Below are positions 33,979-43,469 of a DNA stretch of 64,000 nucleotides, piece after piece. Source of the DNA: Penicillium oxalicum (Eukaryota; Ascomycota; Eurotiomycetes; Eurotiales; Aspergillaceae); the NCBI RefSeq assembly GCF_001723175.1, contig NC_064652.1, forward strand, positions 3,534,001 through 3,598,000. The letters are read 5' to 3'. The number at the start of each line of letters is the position of its first letter. Within the stretch, counting starts at the first letter, position 1. Below the pieces are notes generated by a model. It did not search any database. It was not told the origin of the DNA and was given only the letters and a program-made list of their open reading frames with translations. A program made the translations under genes and the position numbers.

Positions 33979-34584
33979 CTAACTTTGCACGCCATGATGC
34001 TATCAATGCATGCGAAACCGAGATCTGCCGTAAGTTATGAGCAGCTTCCTTCATTGGATTAGCAAACTTATAGACGAGAGTTCAGCAATTTAGCCTCACA
34101 AGTTCACCAGCAGATTGCACCAAATCGGCAAGTTCCTTACGTTTCAACGGTATCTCGATTTGGACCTGGGCCCGTCATGTGAGTCTCGTTTTGGGGATAC
34201 CGTCTTCACTAGACATACCAGAGAACTACTATTGTTGCCCATTGTGTATGACCAACTGCCGCGTAGATTCAGTTCCAAAAGGCGATGGTAGGAACAAGGT
34301 TGAACAAACATGAACCCCGCACTGGCATTGGGTAGTGAATGGTCACGGGAGCGTCAGCTTACATCACCAATTCCAGCCAAGCATTAGTTAGTTAACTACA
34401 ATGGGTTCCAAAAGTCTGACCACCACGCTAATTTAGCGCGTTTCTTTTAACACGCGTTTTCGCATCCCTTCTATTTTCCACTACCACGCAACCATAGAAC
34501 GGTCTTTTGAAACCGAAATTAGTGGTGATCATCAGGGAAGAAGAGGGCGCCGCTAGTCAGGAGTGAATTCCAAGACTAATTCTT

Positions 34585-34606
34585 GAGGATCCCTCGAGGG
34601 ATCCTC
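34585..34606. repeat. Perfect 22-bp palindrome
   Basis: The sequence from gaggatccct to agggatcctc equals its own reverse complement over 22 bases. It is followed to about 34880 by GC-rich DNA with several short inverted repeats (for example ggttcgaaacc at 34692). Without a loop the palindrome would form a cruciform. It could be a protein-binding site or a remnant of a mobile-element end. Confidence 0.85.
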
Positions 34607-34967
34607 GAGGGAGGCTGTCTTATAGCTTTCCAGGATTTCGCACGGGGACCTGATAGCCCCTTCTGCTACATGCCTGCGTGATAGAACCTGAGAGGTTCGA
34701 AACCTTCGGGACGGTGGTGTAATCCTGGCTTGATCCTTCAGGTCCCGGACCCTGCGGGATCCGGGTAATACATTTGAGAGGTCCGAAGCCCTTGGTGGAA
34801 GGGAAAAGGTCCGGGCGTGGATAGGTGCCTAAGGCTTCCTCGTTGGTTCGCGGTCACCTGATGATATCGGGTGCCTGGGGAGATTGCGGGCCCGAGGCCT
34901 CCCGGGGACTGATTGGGAGGTTACCACAAAGAAATTCCCTTTACCACGTTCATCTCTGTTACTCGCT

Positions 34968-35155
34968 CTTTTCGCCAACAAATTCATTTGGCTCTTCTGA
35001 CAAACCAAGGGCATCCTCCGTACTGTTGCAAGGCTCGATATCCGGGCATTCCGAGCGGAGCAAGCCTATACCAAACTCGAATGGGAGTTAAAGTCTGTCC
35101 AAGATGATTTGAAACAAGTTTCTTGGTTAGCGGACATTTTCTAAGACCTCAGCCA
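34968..35155 (+). pseudogene. Truncated inverted copy of the coiled-coil gene at 11184-11609
   Basis: The DNA matches the intron and exon 2 of the 11-kb gene in opposite orientation. It shares the intron end caacaaatt(c/t)at(t/c)tgg and acc/atcaag, then the whole GILRTVARLDIRAFRAEQA coding stretch with few changes. Seven codons (RTTDELE of the intact gene) are missing after SVQDDLK, and the Tyr codon of DIFYDLS is now TAA, ending the frame. The first exon was not found. Confidence 0.8.
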
Positions 35156-35367
35156 GAAGTGTAGATGGCCATTACTTTGAAGTAAATGGGATTGAGGCCG
35201 AGCCTTATTAAACTATTTTGCCATGCATACTTTGAGGTTAGCACTATGGCCGGCAAGAAAAAAAAAAACACTGATTTAGGTTGCAAGTGGGGCGACCTTC
35301 CAATTTGGTCCGTCCATTTATCCATCTTGTAGTCCACGCCACATCCTAATTACCTTGATAGAGCAAT

Positions 35368-36943
35368 TTAGTCGAATGGAAAACCGCGTTTCAGGTTATC
35401 ATACGAGGACTCCGGGTAGCTCAGCTCATTCTGGCTCTGGTCGAGAGCATCAGTACCGCCAAATGAATTGACAACCTAGCAGTTCATGGTGTTTGTCAGC
35501 ATATGTAGATGTAAGACGGCCCGTGATTTAGAGATCAGGAGACAGACCGTAGTAATCAAGCTATCTGACCCATTCTTGTCGCTGCTGCTTTCCCACCACA
35601 TTCCACCACCGAGACCCTTGGACTGAATGTATCCTGCCTTCACCTGCGCAACCTGGGGAGTGTCGTAGCTAATCATCATTCGTTGCAACGAATCATAGCT
35701 GTAGCTTGCAACAGGCTGGCTGAGATAGTTCACAGATGCACCAGGCAATGGTAATGCTTTGTAGTCCCACACACCATTCTCCCAGGTGCCACTCCCAACC
35801 CCATTGTAGCTAGTACCAGGGCCACGAGTATTCATGAATGAGCGACCATACAGGGGCATCCCCAAGACAATCTTGTTTGCTGGAACGCCGTTGGAGGTGT
35901 AGTAGCGAATTGCTTGTTCCGTACTGAAGGGGGTATCGTTTAAGTTGCTAGTTGACGCGTATAGGTTCGCATTGTGGCCGGCCACAGCATCCCAGCTTCC
36001 AGAATAATCATAAGCCATGAGATTCCAAAAGTCCAGATACTGGTCCATTTGGAAGAGATGCAGCTTCTGGTAGTTTGTTGGGCCTAGCTGTTTTGTTAGT
36101 TCAACCTGAACAAGTTTTGAGTCACACGGGGATAACATACCAGCAGGGCATGCAACGGTTATCAAGAAATGGTAGTTATTTGCACTGGTTGCACTGTACG
36201 AATCCAAAGACTGTGCGTGTTAGTTGCACCGCATCAATCGCAAGTGTAAGAGGTCCCTACCGAGCGCATTTGTTGCAGGGTGGAGACCATGTTGTCAGCC
36301 TGGGTGCTATCGGCAGGGTACTAGTTCAGTTAGTAGAATTCCTCATCGTATGATAGGAGGGAGGGGACGCAATACCTCCCAATCAATGTCAACTCCGTCG
36401 AAGCCAAGATTCTTGACCAGGGTCGTTGCAGATGTAGCAAATGTTGCTCTACCAGAGGCCGTGCCCAACGGAGTGGCGAAGTTGCCCGAGTAGGTCCAAC
36501 CGCCAATTGACAGAAGAACTTTCAGCTTTCGGTTTTTTTGTTTAAGCAAAAAAAGTTGCTTGACACATCCGTAGACGTCAGTGCCGGTGTCACTCCAGGA
36601 ATCACCAGGATAATGTTTTTCAATATCCGCCCAAGGGTCTGACAGATACACCTCTCCAGTGTCTGCATGGACATTGGCAAACGCGTACAAAACATGCGTT
36701 AGCTTCTCCGCTGGAAGGTCCTGCGGGCTAAAGTTGCGTCCATAGATCGCCTAAATTTCAGTCAGCTAAAGTCTTGCCTAGGGAAAATATTGTAGCATAG
36801 CTAACCCAGTTGGCAAAATAAGCAACGGAACGATATCCGGCCGTGCCACGAGCGTTGATTTCGGTTGAATGATTCCCCTGGGACAAGACGACAGCAGATT
36901 TCGCAACCCATCCAAAGGCTAATAATGGAAGAAGAAATTGCAT
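35368..36943 (-). CDS. GH18 chitinase (secreted)
   Basis: Five exons join in frame: 36806-36943, 36376-36750, 36261-36320, 35548-36210 and 35368-35475, giving about 447 residues. The introns of 55, 55, 50 and 72 bp have canonical ends. Start chosen at 36943, where [17 protein letters not shown] forms a signal peptide; an upstream in-frame ATG at 37012 would precede it with charged residues. The GH18 barrel carries the catalytic motif FDGVDIDWE (Glu at about 171), the chitin-site [10 protein letters not shown], the strand MAYDYSGSW and GMPLYGRSF. It hydrolyses chitin beta-1,4 links outside the cell or in the wall. No chitin-binding module is visible, and all expected catalytic residues are present. 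Confidence 0.93.
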
Positions 36944-37679
36944 GATGAAACAAGCTCGGAGGATTCGAAAGAGGGACCCTAGTCGACTCGGCAGGACTGG
37001 GTTGAAGGTCATCGACGAAGAGTTGAAGTCATATGAATCGCTATTTGTATTGTGCGAATTTCTTTCAATTGGGGCTCCCTAATCACCACATCAGATGATA
37101 ACTGGATGTAGATCTCGCAAAGCTCAATTGGTGTCTACGTCTGTTAGATCGCTTACAACTTGAAAATTGAAATGGTAATTTCGTGTATTTCCTAAAAGAA
37201 AACTTCTGCTCCCTTGACTATGGAGTCAAAAATTGACTGTCGAGAAACCCCGCCAATTGGAAGGGATCCTTTACGCGCCGTTAGTGAAGGGGGTAAGTGA
37301 TCACCGTTGTTCTTCAAGCCTAACCCTCGACAATTTCACTCGAATCTTCAAGGGAAATATTAGAATAACGTCAATCGCATTGCAGCAGAATACTTCCTTT
37401 TCTTGCCCACGTAGCTGTGCTGCATCCAATCGCGATCAAGTCCCTCAAAACTCGGTGATTTGACTTACCCATTCATGACAAAGTCAAGAGCGCCGCTACC
37501 GAGCCTTCACCAATCGCTCATTATTCATCACACATCAGCCAAGAATTTATTCGTCTTCGTCCAAGACGTTGCAGGCACTCTATAGTCTCTGGTATCTCAT
37601 GTCCAGCAGACCTTGACAAAACGTCCCTTCACCAGAGAGGTCAAGAGCGCCAGCGTATTTAGAGAGAAACTCCCAGCTC

Positions 37680-38110
37680 TAGCATACGAGACTTACACGA
37701 TGGGTCCTATCTCCGTCACTTGATTCTGCCAGAAAAAAAACTGCTTTCGACTCTCGAAATATTGCAGTCTTGTCAAGCTGTTTTGCAAGCGGACGTGAAC
37801 CTTGAGCGAGTCTTTGATACTCCTCTTACCAGCGATCTCAAAGCGGATGGACTTTGCTCCCTATCCAAAGAATGCAAACCGTATGTATTGGAGGCTGATC
37901 AGGCCGGATGCATTATTCATGGGCTGATGTTGTCCCATCCTCAACATATGACACAAAACAGCAGATCGATGGCAAATATCATGTCCACGTGGATAATGGC
38001 CAGGCACTGTTGGAGGTGGTCAAGGAGGATCATGACTTTACTGTATTGCAACCGGCCTTCCGCAGCAGCTTGTTGACCCTCATTCCCATTATTGTGACGG
38101 GGCATCGGAA
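37680..38110 (+). pseudogene. Possible coding remnant divergent from the chitinase
   Basis: A frame without its own ATG reads DGSYLRHLILPEKKLLST and continues to LCSLSKECKPYVLEADQ (to about 37920). From 37908 a neighbouring frame continues with SSTYDTKQQIDGKYHVHVDN and FTVLQPAF. A frame change near 37915 would join them. The C-x-P-Y-V and downstream Cys spacing is vaguely like LysM-type proteins that often sit beside chitinase genes, but the motif is not convincing. Divergent transcription from the chitinase would use the 36944-37680 interval as a shared promoter. Confidence 0.25.
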
Positions 38111-38383
38111 ATCAACATTTTCAAAATGACTCGATCTCAAATAGGGCCTCGGAAGGATCTCACCTTGCAATCTTTGTACGGTCCGCATTTCTTCATTACT
38201 CAGTCGTCCACACTGCTGACCAGTGCCCATCCAGTGAATCAACAATCGATAATTTTTTGACAGGGCTGTCTAGAAGGATGGGAGAACTACAACAAAAGTA
38301 CTTAGCGTTCGGGCTTCAAGGAAAGATCTCGGGCAAATTTACTCGAATCGACTAGGAAACATCCATAACCCCCAAGAATTCAG

Positions 38384-39231
38384 ATGGATCTAAGATGGCT
38401 AAGCAGGGCAAGAATCGAAAAAGTAGACCTGACCTTATCAGATAGTTCCGCAAAGTCACTAACAACCTCTTCAGGCAAAAGCCGTTCCTGGACTCATGAG
38501 GAGGCCAGGGACTTGCCCGGCTGGTTCGAGCAGCATCGGAGCCTATCCGAGAAAGAAATTGAGGATAGATACATGCTGTTCTCTGGCCAAGATCAAGCTA
38601 CCTCTCTTTACAAGCCCAACTCTACAAACAAGGCTTTGGCCATTTATGCAACAAGAAGAAGAAGCCTTCGCATAGACAGCATGCCCCCTCCCAGCTACCT
38701 CCTTCGGCTTTGACACTTTTCGCCACCAGGGAATCTACTGATCCCACCCAAGTCTCTGTGGCTAGGGGAATTATTTCTAGATCGCTCTATTCATTCCAAC
38801 AGCAATCTTCGGGAACCCAGACGATAGGAAATGAATTCCATTTGCGGAGTCCACCATCGCGAGAGCCCCAAAAGGGCAGATCGTCATCAGAAAAAGAAGA
38901 CAGTGAGCCTGGACTGGCTGTTGAACCAGATTACTTGTGCTTGAAAGTTACCAAACAAGACAGCTACAGGCATATTTCTGCTGTCAAAGAGATTTCCGTG
39001 CATACAAACGAAACACTCGGTCCAAGCAAAAAGCCCCTTGCAACGATCTTCCCAGGTCCTCAGTCCTCAATCTCCCGGCCAATTGAGGGCCGATCAGAAT
39101 TTGAATATATTGATGGACTGCAAGAATCATTGTCACGTGAGAAATCCCATAATGGTTTCCAATTACAAACTGGGTACCGGTTGGATCGTGCGAATCGTGT
39201 GGAAACTTTTGCTGATTACTTCTGGGTATAG
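38384..39231 (+). CDS. Myb/SANT-like domain protein, gene model incomplete
   Basis: The ATG at 38384 opens a frame with SWTHEEARDLPGWFEQHRSL and SEKEIEDRYMLFSG, the W...EE...L..W pattern of fungal Myb/SANT-like DNA-binding domains (about residues 35-75). This frame stops at 38713, while the next frame carries Ser/Pro/Gln-rich sequence to 39231 (SLYSFQQQSSGTQT, PLATIFPGPQSSISRP). A frameshift or unrecognised short intron around 38590-38700 is needed to join them. A nuclear regulator is the likely product class. It lies just upstream of two Zn2Cys6 motifs on the same strand and may be part of one longer gene or a run of decaying regulators. Confidence 0.45.
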
Positions 39232-39539
39232 TAGAGCCAGCGGATCGTTTTGACTCGAGTTCCCAGTCGCCAGTGCCATCTAACCAGTGCCATCAAATCT
39301 GGACGAGACTATGAGAGTCCAAGCGGAATTATTGCCGTCGGCTGAGTCTTCTGATGGAACTAGTAAAGGAAGTATGTATGCGCTTGCCATTTCCGAAATG
39401 ATCGTCAGAATTCTAAGAGTGTTACCAGACGTCTTCATGTCTTCACGCCCCACGTCCCCCCTTCCTAACATAAAGATTCGCAATGCTGGCACTCCAGTGA
39501 CGGCCGAAAACGTCGCCAGCCACGCAATCGCCTCCACAG

Positions 39540-40001
39540 ACTCAGTCGCCTGGTTTGGGGGTCCCGTCGCGGCCCCCGTCGCACACTGGGCCGCACGCGC
39601 CCGAGTCCGGCCCGCCTCGAAAGCGCGTCCGCCGCTGGCACAAGCGCGGTTTCACTGGCTGCCCCACCTGTCACCGTCGCCATGTTCGTTGCGACGAGGC
39701 TTCACCGACCTGCAATAACTGTATAAGCCTTGAACTCGAGTGCGATGGTACGCAGGGTCGTATGCAATCCAAGGTGTACCTCGGCGCAAATTCTAGCACG
39801 AACGAAACTTCCTTTACCATCACGCCCTACAGCCGGGAAACAACGGATCATACTAATCGTACAGAGGCGTCCTCGAAAGAGAAGCAGATTCTGAGACATG
39901 ACAATGGGAGCAATGATGCAAAAGTTGGCCCGGCTCTTTCCAAAGAACTCAATTTTGAATCTGCCAACCACATACCATGGTGGATTGCTACCGTAAGCTA
40001 A
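39540..40001 (+). CDS. Zn2Cys6 transcription factor exon
   Basis: The frame contains GFTGCPTCHRRHVRCDEASP followed by TCNNCISLELECDG, an exact C-x2-C-x6-C-x5-C-x2-C-x6-C binuclear zinc cluster, preceded by the basic stretch PPRKRVRRWHKR. No ATG lies between the upstream TGA near 39500 and the cluster, so the coding part must be spliced from an earlier exon; the acceptor CCACAG at about 39539 fits. A GTAAGC donor follows WWIAT near 39991 and could splice to an open frame from about 40037. No fungal-specific TF middle domain is seen, so the factor is short or broken. Confidence 0.6.
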   Translation, partial: TQSPGLGVPSRPPSHTGPHAPESGPPRKRVRRWHKRGFTGCPTCHRRHVRCDEASPTCNNCISLELECDGTQGRMQSKVYLGANSSTNETSFTITPYSRETTDHTNRTEASSKEKQILRHDNGSNDAKVGPALSKELNFESANHIPWWIATVS

Positions 40002-40499
40002 TTATCGAAAGAGCCACAAGAAAGCGATTCTCAAACAGCTAGACGCAAAATCGGTGCACGACGAGAAACAGGCATTAACGGCAAAACGAGCCCTCCAGTC
40101 AGGGAAATTAAGTGGAAGGTCTGCAGAACTGAGAACCAGGAACAGCCTTCTCGTCTACTAAAAAAATAATGAAAAGCGATTGAGAAATTGAGGTCGCAAC
40201 TGAATTAAATTTGACTATTGGAAAGCAAGATACGCCATCTTCTACCAACGGCCAGCAAGCTGCACGGTCTAGCTCAGAATGGCAGCGCTGCTCAGAGATC
40301 AATCCCTGTAAAGGCGAGGTCGGTCCCTCGACTTCCATGGAAAGAGAGCCTGGCAACTATGTGCAAGTCACGAGCTGCACTAAACAGACACCACTCACTA
40401 ATATCCTTACTTTGCAGCCAGCTGGTGAGATATCGAACGAAGCGTATTGCAGTGCTGTACCGGGTTCTGAACCTCCCTAGGGTGACTTACATGAGATCC

Positions 40500-41012
40500 T
40501 TGAAACTATAACTCAGCCAAGGTCAAGGCCAAAGCGTGCATTGAGCCACAGGACCAAGACTGGTTGTATAACTTGTCGCCACAAAAAAAAGAAATGCGAT
40601 GAGCAAAGGCCATCATGTATGTAAACCCTGTGCACCTAAGTGAACATCTATATTCTCTGACATGCTTCGTTGACGGTCTATTTCAGGTGCCAATTGTATG
40701 CGAGCTGGTTATAAATGTGAGGGTCACAAACCGCCACATTGGCTGAGAGCCATAGCTTCGGCCATCACCATGCCAGCACGGCGCTCTGAACATAACATGG
40801 AGATCAGTGCCCACAATCGCTTTCTTCCAACCGAGCACAGTCCAGTACTTGAAACTGATTTGACTGCGGTTCATCCCAATCCCCCATTATTCCAACAATC
40901 TATCCACAGGGAAAACTCCGATTTTGGAAGCACTGCATGCTTGTCTAACGATAACCGATCTACTCGTAGAGACCCTTCCTCGGTATACTCAACCGGTACT
41001 TTTAATCGGTAA
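40500..41012 (+). CDS. Second Zn2Cys6 motif, split by an intron
   Basis: RTKTGCITCRHKKKKCDEQR ends at a GTATGT donor near 40618. After a 70-bp intron ending TTTCAG (about 40686) the frame continues ANCMRAGYKCEGH, completing C-x2-C-x6-C-x6-C-x2-C-x6-C. An intron inside the zinc cluster is common in fungal Zn2Cys6 genes. The frame then runs 100 residues without a known domain to a stop at 41012. The N-terminal exon is unclear; candidates are the overlapping frames at 40211-40510, with a GTGAGA...CCTAG intron. Either this is a separate factor gene or the second cluster of a gene that also contains the motif at 39.6 kb. Confidence 0.5.
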
Positions 41013-43469
41013 CCTTTATCAACACATGCGACTTCGACATCTTCTCCCCCAGTGCGCAAAAAATGGACAATTCCTTCAATCCACGAAGTCCTTCCAGATG
41101 TTAGGAACAAATATACTTCGTATCTCTCTCAAGAGGAGAATGAATACAATAGAAGACTCTGTGGCCTTCTAGACTGCTGCGGTGTCTTGCACACGAGTAT
41201 AAGATAGACATGTATATAAAAATACACAGAGCAAAATGTGGAACAGATAGAAAGAGTAATTTGGTGAAATAAGGTTGAACAGTAGTTCGGGAGGTGCCAA
41301 ATAGTTCATTCTTTTTAAAGACCAGCTTCTCCTACTCATCTGCTAGCAGCGGCCTAAAGGTCACCACCGTAGCTCAAGCCCGAATACTTTTATTAACTAT
41401 TTCCTTAGGACCGGGCAAATAGTAGAATTGGCGTGTATTCGTGATCTTCAGTAACCGGAAGTGAGAGCATATAGGGGAATCTGTTCCTGTAGTCGGGAGA
41501 AGGGCCCTTCTTCAATCCAACACACATCCTACTTCCTCAAGACCCCTTCAAGCACTTAGTTTGAACGAATTAGAAAGTCTGGTGGGCCCAATCTCAGCCA
41601 AACTACTCCTTAGGCCCGTGAGCAAGATTAAATGCTAGTAGGAAAGAGTATATCGAGTATATTCCCTTAAGAAAACAACAGAATGGCCTGTTCAGCAGTT
41701 GATTTTCAATTGTTGAGGCAGACTAAACAGGTGATGCGGTGGTGAAAAGAGAGGGTGGTGAAAAGAATTAGGGAGGGGGGTTGAGGGTGAAGAGAGAGGG
41801 TGAAGAGAGGCGGTGGTGACGAGTAGCAGTAGTGAATAGCGGGTGGTGGTGGGAAATGACAGTGTTCGGTTTAGTACTGAATGAGGCCACGTAACTGAGC
41901 AAAAGATGCACAAGGCTTAATATTGTGTTAATTGATGTGCTAAGACTATGGCGTTAACTATACAGAACAATCCGTGCTCACTTGTTCTGAGCCTCGCAGC
42001 GTGTTGAAGGATGCCTGGTTCTATAGAACTTTTTCGAACTGTAGCCCGCTAATTTGCAAGGCAAGATGTGCCCAGAGTCTAGAAACGGAGCCTGGACGCT
42101 CCTAAGAAGTCTGGGTTATTAACAAGGGGTCTTGATAAAGCTCACTGAGGGTGGTTAGGAGGGTGGTTAACTGAAGAGAGCATGCAGACGCCAACGAGTG
42201 AATCATCCATTCACGTACTCTTTATAATTATTTAACCATGCTCCACTTATTTTGTACAATTAATCAGAAAGAGAATGTGGGAAGTGGGGCCCCGTTTTCT
42301 TTCTGACGGGCATTAGAATAGACTCCGAGAGAGATATGCAGTTCTTTCAGCACATCACGCGAAATAAGGGAAGGTGTACTCACTAAATTGATATACGAGA
42401 AACAAATTGAATCTTTAGTTGCGAAGAAATATCGCAATTATGATGTGGCGTAGCAGCAGCTTGAACGATCAATGCCCTTCGATATCTAACGACAAATTGA
42501 ACCGTCTCCTGACTGACCCTGACTTGTCCAATTAAATACTTGTTGCACTTGGAAAACGTTGATTTTTCGAAAACGGCTGCGGAGGATGGTACATGGCAGA
42601 TGATTTTACAAGCCAATATCATTTGTCTCATAATCATTCCGAGGGCTATCGTTGAGGAGTTTTGTAAGGCATCAAACGTAGGTCGTGCCTTGTATGCTGT
42701 GCTCGATAAATCATATAGTTGAACTCAACGATTATTATCGACAAGCGCTGGCCTTTTACCGAACGGGGCTTCAGACGAGATGGACCATACGATACGAAAC
42801 AAAGCTCAAATATTCCATTACTTACGCATAACCAAAAGCGGACCACAAGTGTGGCTGTGTAAAGAGTGCCGATTGTAACATTGATGTGCAGAGTGATACC
42901 ACGTCACGTAAAGGCGCGTAATGTGAATTTTAAGTGACCACAATACTATCCATGCGAGCTGTGCGATAAGCTACCTAATCACCTTCTATTGTGCGTAGAA
43001 CGCGAAATGCATAGCTTTGATGTACATTGTACTACTACTACTACTACTAATTCGGTCCAAGATCGTCTAAGATCAACTATAGGAAAAGCTGTCGTAACTA
43101 GTACCCGAAGAATGCTAGGAAGTGTATGCGAATGGATTACGAAGCTTATTCACGTGTGTGCAAGGAGTATCTGAAACATCAATGACGGTGAATCCAAGGT
43201 AGACCTAGCCCTGAATAGCAAGACCGAGCCGGCTTGACCTTATCGTTGGTACTGAAATAGGGCCAAATCTAAATATCATGTCCGGTTACTTCTATTTAAT
43301 GAAAACAACTCAGAAGACAATAAAAAAAGAGAAGAATACAAGAGTTTTGTATCGGTACTGAAACGGTTTAATAGGCTCCGCTCTTTTGCCCCAAAAACTA
43401 AAGCCATGTGTGTAGCACAAATAAGTCTGACAAAAAGCGGGTCTGCGAGTGTAAAAAAAGTCAAATAGT
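41013..43469. other. A/T-rich stretch without a gene
   Basis: No frame longer than 84 codons. It contains the degenerate minisatellite near 41.75 kb. The right end forms the 3' flank of the recombinase gene. Confidence 0.45.
41738..41852. repeat. Degenerate relative of the 17-bp minisatellite
   Basis: Units such as ggtggtgaaaagaga, gaagagagagggtg and gaagagaggcggtggtgac resemble the 17-bp unit at 12.2-13.0 kb but vary in length and sequence. A further trace (gtggttaggagggtggtt, then gaagagag) occurs at 42150-42180. Confidence 0.65.

Noticed and set aside
37700..38110. LysM-effector gene divergent from the chitinase
   Set aside because: Only a loose C-x-P-Y-V pattern. The LysM core is not recognisable and the frame changes midway.
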